From the NCBI RefSeq assembly GCF_016725325.1, contig NZ_CP068083.1:1240001-1304000 (forward strand): a stretch of 64,000 nt of DNA, read 5' to 3'. Each line of letters opens with the position of its first letter. Position 1 is the first letter of the stretch. A program made the position numbers and the translations under genes. Origin of the DNA: Sphingobacterium spiritivorum. GTDB lineage: Bacteria > Bacteroidota > Bacteroidia > Sphingobacteriales > Sphingobacteriaceae. The notes beneath the pieces were generated by a model. It was not told where the DNA came from, searched no databases, and saw nothing but the letters and a program-made list of their open reading frames with translations. Shown in pieces: positions 58,233 to 64,000 of this stretch.

Positions 58233-61073
58233 ATGACAAAAAAAACAACTCCGGATTTGGGCGAGCAACACGAAGTAGAGGTCTTTGGGGCACGTGTTCA
58301 TAATCTTAAAAATATTGATGTTACATTTCCAAGAAATGAACTTGTTGTCATCACAGGTCTAAGTGGAAGCGGAAAATCTTCGCTTGCATTTGACACGATT
58401 TATGCAGAGGGACAACGCCGTTATATGGAAACATTCAGTGCATACAGCCGCCAGTTTCTCGGAGGCATGGAACGTCCGGATGTAGATAAAATTTCTGGTT
58501 TAAGTCCCGTTATTTCCATTGAACAAAAGACGACCAGTAAAAATCCCCGCTCTACTGTGGGTACGATCACTGAAGTATACGATTTTTTGCGTCTTCTCTA
58601 TGCCCGTGCAGGCGAAGCTTTCTCTTATGTGACCGGCAAACGTATGGAGCGTATGTCTGAAGATCAGATCGTAGACCGTATCCTGGAGGAGTTCAACGGA
58701 GAGGCGGTAAACATTCTCGCCCCGATTGTCAAAGGACGTAAAGGCCATTACCGTGAACTTTTTGAACAAATCCGCAAACAGGGATATACAAAAGTTCGTG
58801 TAGATGGAGAAATTACAGATCTGACGCCTAAAATGCAGGTGGATAGATATAAAATCCACGATATTGAGACTGTCATTGACAGGCTTACCGTAAAACCTGA
58901 AGACAGAAAAAGGCTCTACACCTCTGTCATGCAGGCGATGAAAGCGGCAAAAGGAATTATCAAGATTACAAACAAAGAGAATAAGGAACAGTTTTTCAGC
59001 CGTTATCTGATGGATGCCGAATCGGGTATCTCTTATGATGAGCCACAACCGAATACATTTTCGTTCAACTCTCCTTATGGCGCTTGTCCAAAGTGCGATG
59101 GACTGGGATATATTTTCGAAATAGATAAACAGGCTGTTATTCCGGATCGTAAACTGAGTATTCAGAAAGGCGCTATTGTGCCGTTAGGCCCCGCCCGCGA
59201 ATCCTGGAATTTTCAGGTATTGAAAGCTGTCGCGAAAAAGCTTGAATTTTCGCTAACGACTCCTGTAGAAAAACTTACTGAAGAACAGATCGATACCCTG
59301 CTGTTTGGCGCAGAAGAACCTATTCCTATTACAGTAGAATATAGCAGTTACAGTGTACGTGAACACAAAGTCACCTTCCAGGGTATTTTTGCAATGCTGG
59401 AAGAACAGATGGGACGTCAGCAGGATGATATCACCTCACTGGAAGATTTCCGAACGAAAGTAACTTGCCCTGTATGTCACGGCTCCAGACTAAAAAAAGA
59501 GTCTCTACATTTCAAAATAGACAAAAAAAATATCAGTGAACTTGCGGCGATGGATATCACTTCACTTATGGAGTGGTTTACAGATCTGGAATCCAGACTG
59601 GATGAACGTCAACAGGTAATTGCAACGGAGATCCTCAAAGAGATCCGTGCCAGACTTGGATTTTTGCTGGATGTAGGACTCACCTATCTTACATTGGACC
59701 GCACATCGAAAACACTATCCGGAGGAGAAGCACAGCGAATCAGACTGGCTACGCAGATCGGCTCCCAATTGGTCAATGTCTTGTATATTCTGGATGAGCC
59801 CAGTATAGGACTACACCAGCGGGATAATGAAAGACTGATCAAATCTCTAAAAAATCTGCGGGATATCGGCAATTCAGTATTGGTGGTGGAGCACGATAAA
59901 GATATGATTCTAAATGCAGATCATGTCATTGATATGGGACCTGCAGCAGGTCTTCATGGCGGACAGGTGGTTGCTGAAGGTTCACCAAAAGAAATTCTGA
60001 AAGCAGATTCGCTCACTGCAGCTTATCTGAATGGCCGAAAAGAAGTGGCTATTCCTGAAACCCGCAGAGCAGGCAACGGTCAATCTCTAATCCTCAAAGG
60101 AGCAACAGGTAACAACCTGAAAAATGTAACGGCAGAGTTCCCGCTGGGAAAACTTATCCTCGTTACCGGTGTATCAGGTTCGGGCAAGTCCAGTTTAATC
60201 ACAGGAACATTATACCCTATACTCAATAAGCATTTCTTCAGAGCAAAGGCTGTACCTCTTCCGTATAAGAGTATCGAGGGGCTGGAACATATTGACAAAA
60301 TCATCGAAATCGATCAAAGTCCGATTGGCCGGACTCCACGTTCCAACCCATCTACCTACACAGGAGTATTCTCGGATATCAGAACATTGTTTGTGCAACT
60401 TCCGGAAGCCAAAATACGCGGGTATAAGCCTGGCAGATTCTCCTTTAATGTGAAAGGCGGAAGATGTGAAACCTGTCAGGGTGCAGGTATGAAGATCATC
60501 GAAATGAACTTCCTGCCGGATGTGCAGGTTCCTTGTGAAACATGCCACGGAAAACGCTACAACAGAGAAACTTTGGAAGTACGATATCGCGGAAAATCTA
60601 TATCTGACGTACTGGACATGAGTGTGGATGAAGGTGTTGCATTTTTTGAAAATATTCCTTCAATCTACAGAAAAATTAAAACGTTGCAGGATGTAGGGTT
60701 AGGCTATATTACTTTGGGACAATCTTCAACTACACTTTCGGGTGGTGAAGCGCAGCGTATCAAACTGGCTACTGAACTTTCTAAAAAAGATACCGGAAAA
60801 ACATTTTACATCTTAGATGAACCAACAACAGGACTTCACTTTGAAGATGTGAATGTATTGCTAGGGGTGATCAACCGTTTGGTAGACCGTGGCAATTCTG
60901 TATTGATTATAGAACACAATCTGGATGTAGTAAAAACTGCTGACTGGGTGATCGATATGGGACCTGAAGGCGGACGCAGTGGCGGACAGCTTTTGTTTGC
61001 CGGAACACCGGAAGAACTGATTAAGAATAAGAAAAGCGACACGGCACGATTCCTAAAACTGGAAATGAAATAA
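58233..61073 (+). CDS. uvrA: Excinuclease ABC subunit A
   Basis: Damage-recognition ATPase of nucleotide excision repair. 946 residues from ATG 58233; the frame opens at 58191, but that lies at the expected transcription start of the box at 58179. Walker A is GLSGSGKSS (about 42-50), with LSGGEAQRI signature motifs in both halves and a C-terminal zinc module of CETCQGAG and CETCHGKRY. Zinc module 1 keeps only ACPKCDGLG; the usual first CxxC is absent (FFSRYLMDAESG stands there). Other features look complete. Bacteroidota often carry several UvrA-type proteins; this one has standard length. Confidence 0.96.
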   Translation: MTKKTTPDLGEQHEVEVFGARVHNLKNIDVTFPRNELVVITGLSGSGKSSLAFDTIYAEGQRRYMETFSAYSRQFLGGMERPDVDKISGLSPVISIEQKTTSKNPRSTVGTITEVYDFLRLLYARAGEAFSYVTGKRMERMSEDQIVDRILEEFNGEAVNILAPIVKGRKGHYRELFEQIRKQGYTKVRVDGEITDLTPKMQVDRYKIHDIETVIDRLTVKPEDRKRLYTSVMQAMKAAKGIIKITNKENKEQFFSRYLMDAESGISYDEPQPNTFSFNSPYGACPKCDGLGYIFEIDKQAVIPDRKLSIQKGAIVPLGPARESWNFQVLKAVAKKLEFSLTTPVEKLTEEQIDTLLFGAEEPIPITVEYSSYSVREHKVTFQGIFAMLEEQMGRQQDDITSLEDFRTKVTCPVCHGSRLKKESLHFKIDKKNISELAAMDITSLMEWFTDLESRLDERQQVIATEILKEIRARLGFLLDVGLTYLTLDRTSKTLSGGEAQRIRLATQIGSQLVNVLYILDEPSIGLHQRDNERLIKSLKNLRDIGNSVLVVEHDKDMILNADHVIDMGPAAGLHGGQVVAEGSPKEILKADSLTAAYLNGRKEVAIPETRRAGNGQSLILKGATGNNLKNVTAEFPLGKLILVTGVSGSGKSSLITGTLYPILNKHFFRAKAVPLPYKSIEGLEHIDKIIEIDQSPIGRTPRSNPSTYTGVFSDIRTLFVQLPEAKIRGYKPGRFSFNVKGGRCETCQGAGMKIIEMNFLPDVQVPCETCHGKRYNRETLEVRYRGKSISDVLDMSVDEGVAFFENIPSIYRKIKTLQDVGLGYITLGQSSTTLSGGEAQRIKLATELSKKDTGKTFYILDEPTTGLHFEDVNVLLGVINRLVDRGNSVLIIEHNLDVVKTADWVIDMGPEGGRSGGQLLFAGTPEELIKNKKSDTARFLKLEMK

Positions 61074-61080
61074 AAAACTT

Positions 61081-61114
61081 AAGGAGCCGTATTTTAGAGA
61101 AAATACTGCTCCTT
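61081..61114. terminator. Hairpin after uvrA
   Basis: AAGGAGC/GCTCCTT outer arms and GTATTTT/AAAATAC inner arms around AGAG. No T-run follows, so termination strength is uncertain. Confidence 0.45.
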
Positions 61115-61264
61115 ATACCATCCATCAGCCTATCCATTTTCAAAAGCTAAATACCTAAATAACAAACATCTTGTAAAATATTTAACAAAGATGTATTGTC
61201 ATTCTTTCTTCACTTTAATCTATACTAAAATTTCGGATCAATTTTTCGTAACTTCGCATAGATT

Positions 61265-63151
61265 ATGTCAGATATTATTCAATTGTTGCCAGATGCTGTT
61301 GCGAATCAAATTGCGGCAGGAGAAGTCGTGCAACGACCTGCTTCTGCGGTAAAGGAATTGATTGAAAATGCGATTGATGCCGGAGCAGACAAAATAAAAC
61401 TTATCGTAAAAGATGCTGGTAAATCAATGATACAGGTCATTGATAATGGATGTGGTATGAGTGTGACGGATGCCAGATTATGTTTTGAAAGGCATGCTAC
61501 CTCTAAAATACGTAAAGCGGAGGATCTTTTCTCCATCCGCACCATGGGATTCCGTGGTGAAGCCATGGCTTCCATCGCCGCAATCGCACACATAGAATTA
61601 AAGACCAGACGCGTAGAAGATGAGCTCGGAACAGTTATCGAAATCGAAGGTTCCAAAATAACAGATCAACATCCTGAAGCGCTGTCTCCGGGGACAAGTA
61701 TATCTGTCAAGAATCTTTTTTTCAACATTCCTGCAAGGCGGAATTTCCTGAAGAGTAACTCGGTAGAGATGCGTCATATTATTGATGAATTCCAACGTGT
61801 GGCTTTAGCTCACCCTGAAATTTTCTTCAGCCTGCACAGTGATGGCAATGAGGTATACCATCTTCCCGCGGAAACATTGAAGCAACGCATTGTTCACTTA
61901 CTGGGCAATAATTATAACCAGCGTCTTGTACCTGTAGAGGAAGAAACATCTATAATTACTATTAATGGTTTTATCGGTAAACCTGAGTTTGCCAAAAAGA
62001 CCCGAGGAGAACAGTTCTTCTTTGTTAACAAAAGATTTATAAAGGATCCTTATCTCAATCATGCCGTTCTCAATGCATACGAAGAGATACTGACAGCAGA
62101 TAGCTACCCACTATATGTGCTTTTTATTGATATAGACCCGGCGAAGATTGATATCAATGTTCATCCTACGAAAACGGAAATCAAATATGAAGATGACAAA
62201 GCGATTTATGCCATTCTAAGATCTGCCATAAAACGATCATTGGGACGTTATAACATTGCTCCTACGCTTGATTTTAATCAGGAGACAGGTTTTTCAAATA
62301 TGATCAGCCAGAAACCTCTTGATGAAATTCAGGCACCTACGATTAATTTTAATCCGGACTTCAATCCTTTTGAACCAGGCTATAAGGAATCTGCTTCCAA
62401 ATCGAGATCAGACAATTACACTTCCGGTTTTGAGAAAAAAGCAGGAATACCACAAAACTGGGATACTCTTTATCAGATCACAGAAAACGAGACCACCTCA
62501 TCTGCTCAGCTTCCATTACTTCCTTCAGAAAAGGATGATGAGGAGATTGACATCAATATGCCGGAAGTCAGCGTACAGCAAATCAAGCAATTCTTTCAGT
62601 TACACAACAGGTTTATCGTATCACAGATTCATTCTGGCTTTATGATAATCGATCAGCAGGCTGCACATGAACGTATATTATTCGAACAGTTCCTGGCTCA
62701 CCTGGAACAGAATCAGGGAATAAGCCAACAGAGCCTGTTTCCGCAAACAATAGATCTGAATAGTGCCGACCATGCATTAATGGAAGAAATATTACCGGAA
62801 ATTCAAAGTCTGGGTTTTCAGTTACGCCCTTTTGGAAAAACAACGTATATTGTAGATGGAATTCCGGCCGATCTGGGGAGTAATGTCAACGAACTGGCTA
62901 TTATTGAACGGCTATTGGAAGACTTTAAACATAACAAATCCGAATTAAAACTAAACAAACGGGAAAATCTGGCCCGTAGTCTTGCTAAAAGTGCAGCGAT
63001 AAAACCGGGAACTCTTCTGGATAATCAAGCCATGGCAGAACTGATTGACAGATTGTTTGCCTGCGAATCACCGAATATTTCACTGTACGGCAAACCGATA
63101 ATTATTACATTTACATTGTCTGAGCTTCTTGAAAAGTTTGGCAAAAATTAA
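61265..63151 (+). CDS. mutL: DNA mismatch repair protein MutL
   Basis: ATP-driven matchmaker of mismatch repair. 628 residues. The GHKL ATPase domain (about 1-330) has ELIENAIDAGAD, DNGCGM and GFRGEAMASIAA. A long linker (about 350-430) and the dimerisation domain follow. The endonuclease motif DQHA-x2-E-x4-E reads DQQAAHERILFE, with His replaced by Gln465, and the CPHGRP metal segment reads SLYGKP (Ser606 to Pro611). Nicking activity may thus be weak or absent. A TAACTTCG box ends 8 bp before the ATG. The rhomboid gene follows by 19 bp. Confidence 0.96.
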   Translation: MSDIIQLLPDAVANQIAAGEVVQRPASAVKELIENAIDAGADKIKLIVKDAGKSMIQVIDNGCGMSVTDARLCFERHATSKIRKAEDLFSIRTMGFRGEAMASIAAIAHIELKTRRVEDELGTVIEIEGSKITDQHPEALSPGTSISVKNLFFNIPARRNFLKSNSVEMRHIIDEFQRVALAHPEIFFSLHSDGNEVYHLPAETLKQRIVHLLGNNYNQRLVPVEEETSIITINGFIGKPEFAKKTRGEQFFFVNKRFIKDPYLNHAVLNAYEEILTADSYPLYVLFIDIDPAKIDINVHPTKTEIKYEDDKAIYAILRSAIKRSLGRYNIAPTLDFNQETGFSNMISQKPLDEIQAPTINFNPDFNPFEPGYKESASKSRSDNYTSGFEKKAGIPQNWDTLYQITENETTSSAQLPLLPSEKDDEEIDINMPEVSVQQIKQFFQLHNRFIVSQIHSGFMIIDQQAAHERILFEQFLAHLEQNQGISQQSLFPQTIDLNSADHALMEEILPEIQSLGFQLRPFGKTTYIVDGIPADLGSNVNELAIIERLLEDFKHNKSELKLNKRENLARSLAKSAAIKPGTLLDNQAMAELIDRLFACESPNISLYGKPIIITFTLSELLEKFGKN

Positions 63152-63170
63152 TTAGTAAACGAGAATACAT

Positions 63171-63848
63171 ATGTTTCCAAATTTATCACCGGTTGTAAAG
63201 AATCTACTGATCCTCAATATCATCTTTTTTATTGGATCAAGCCTGGTCTCACAATCTTATCAGTATTTAGCAGCTTTCTATCCGGACTCACCATATTTTA
63301 AAGTCTGGCAGATCATAACCTATATGTTTATGCATGGAGGATTTACACATATTTTCTTTAATATGTTTTCCTTGCTGATGTTTGGGCCGATGATCGAACA
63401 GGTATTGGGATCAAAACGTTTTCTTAATTTTTACCTTTTCACCGGTTTAGGAGCTTTGGTATTACAATACGGTATACAGGCGATTGAACTTTATCAGTTA
63501 GTCGGCACGAGTTTTCCGGTAAGACAAGGTATAGATATGAATGCATTGTCTTTTGAGCAGATTGCCTTTATTAAAGAAATCAACTATACTCCTTTAGTGG
63601 GGGCCTCCGGAGCTATATATGGTATTCTGCTTGCTTTTGCCTATTTATTTCCAAACATTCCGCTACAATTGATATTTATACCTATACCGATCAAAGCGAA
63701 GTACTTTATCGGCGGGTTGATCGTTATAGAAATTTACCTGAGTCTTTCCCGTCCGGGAGATTCTGTTGCACATTTGGCACACGTAGGAGGGGCTCTGTTT
63801 GCATTTATACTGTTGAAAATGTGGGGTATTAGAAAAGGTATATATTAG
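63171..63848 (+). CDS. Rhomboid-family intramembrane serine protease
   Basis: 225 residues with about six membrane helices. Catalytic Ser146 is in VGASGAIYG and the catalytic His is most likely His204 in AHLAHVGGA. The HGGFTHIFFNMFSL segment (about 55-68) is the conserved helix-2 start. It cuts single-pass membrane proteins; the targets are unknown. It may be cotranscribed with mutL and with the next gene, 14 bp downstream. Confidence 0.93.
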   Translation: MFPNLSPVVKNLLILNIIFFIGSSLVSQSYQYLAAFYPDSPYFKVWQIITYMFMHGGFTHIFFNMFSLLMFGPMIEQVLGSKRFLNFYLFTGLGALVLQYGIQAIELYQLVGTSFPVRQGIDMNALSFEQIAFIKEINYTPLVGASGAIYGILLAFAYLFPNIPLQLIFIPIPIKAKYFIGGLIVIEIYLSLSRPGDSVAHLAHVGGALFAFILLKMWGIRKGIY

Positions 63849-63862
63849 TTAAATTTGTGAAA

Positions 63863-64000
63863 ATGGCACAAAAAGAGTTTAAATCCTTCTGGAGAGAAAC
63901 TTTTAAATCAGGATCTCCGGTTCCCATTGTTATTGTGGGACAAGTAGCTCTTTTTGTGATTATTCACCTTTTTGATCTGCTTGCAGAATTAAAAGTTATC
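63863..64000 (+). CDS. Membrane protein, probably a second rhomboid-family protein (3' end outside window)
   Basis: The frame from ATG 63863 reads MAQKEFKSFWRETFKSG and then a hydrophobic helix (VPIVIVGQVALFVIIHLFDL). Only 46 codons are visible, so the family is uncertain; tandem rhomboid genes are common in the phylum. TAAATTTG (63850-63857) lies 5 bp before the ATG. Confidence 0.55.
   Translation, partial: MAQKEFKSFWRETFKSGSPVPIVIVGQVALFVIIHLFDLLAELKVI

Overview
The window comes from a Bacteroidota genome, most likely a Sphingobacterium-like member of the Sphingobacteriaceae. Support is SusC/SusD outer-membrane pairs, TAnnTTTG-type -7 promoter boxes, sigma/FecR/TonB-receptor signalling, many lipoproteins, and a lysine 6-aminotransferase route. 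The genus is inferred from protein character, not from a database comparison.

Layout. 1-2.2 kb: end of a secreted GH20 hexosaminidase. 2.4-5.3 kb: a short-form carB. 5.3-6.4 kb: a formylglycine-generating-enzyme-like lipoprotein. 6.95-12.6 kb: a complete rRNA operon on the minus strand (16S, tRNA-Ile, tRNA-Ala, 23S, 5S) with a terminator and three tandem promoters. 12.7-13.5 kb: a DUF1080 glycoside hydrolase-like lipoprotein. 13.7-19.8 kb: an ECF sigma factor, a FecR anti-sigma factor and an STN-type SusC receptor whose 3' end is fused to a TlpA gene lacking its start, which looks like a deletion scar. 19.9-22.4 kb: an unrecognised secreted or surface cassette with a JAMM-like motif, bounded by direct repeats. 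22.5-26.7 kb: lysine catabolism genes (glutaryl-CoA dehydrogenase; divergent aminoadipate-semialdehyde dehydrogenase and lysine 6-aminotransferase). 26.9-34.3 kb: a SusCD pair behind two identical palindromic operators, then a GMC oxidoreductase with its gluconate-dehydrogenase-subunit-3-like partner, probably a sugar 3-oxidation system. 34.4-39.7 kb: HAD phosphatase, FAH-family hydrolase, M23 peptidase, Bcp peroxiredoxin and glycyl-tRNA synthetase. 40.1-48.5 kb: M64 peptidase, AraC regulator, Cys-less thioredoxin-like lipoprotein, GH95 and GH29 fucosidases. 48.7-53.1 kb: catalase, siderophore-interacting protein, MetZ and Tpx. 53.3-58.1 kb: FadL-type porin with an SGNH lipoprotein, OsmC protein, a small lipoprotein and a membrane protein. 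58.2-64 kb: uvrA, mutL, a rhomboid protease and the start of a second related membrane protein.

Themes. Much of the window serves glycan scavenging (hexosaminidase, two fucosidases, DUF1080, GMC oxidase, SusCD). Stress and DNA-repair genes (catalase, Tpx, Bcp, OsmC, uvrA, mutL) fill most of the right half. Convergent gene pairs share strong hairpin terminators. No CRISPR array, integrase, transposase or prophage was found. The most unusual parts are the SusC/TlpA scar, the repeat-bounded cassette at 19.9-22.4 kb, the triplicated rRNA promoters and the regulatory palindromes upstream of the SusCD, catalase and SIP genes.
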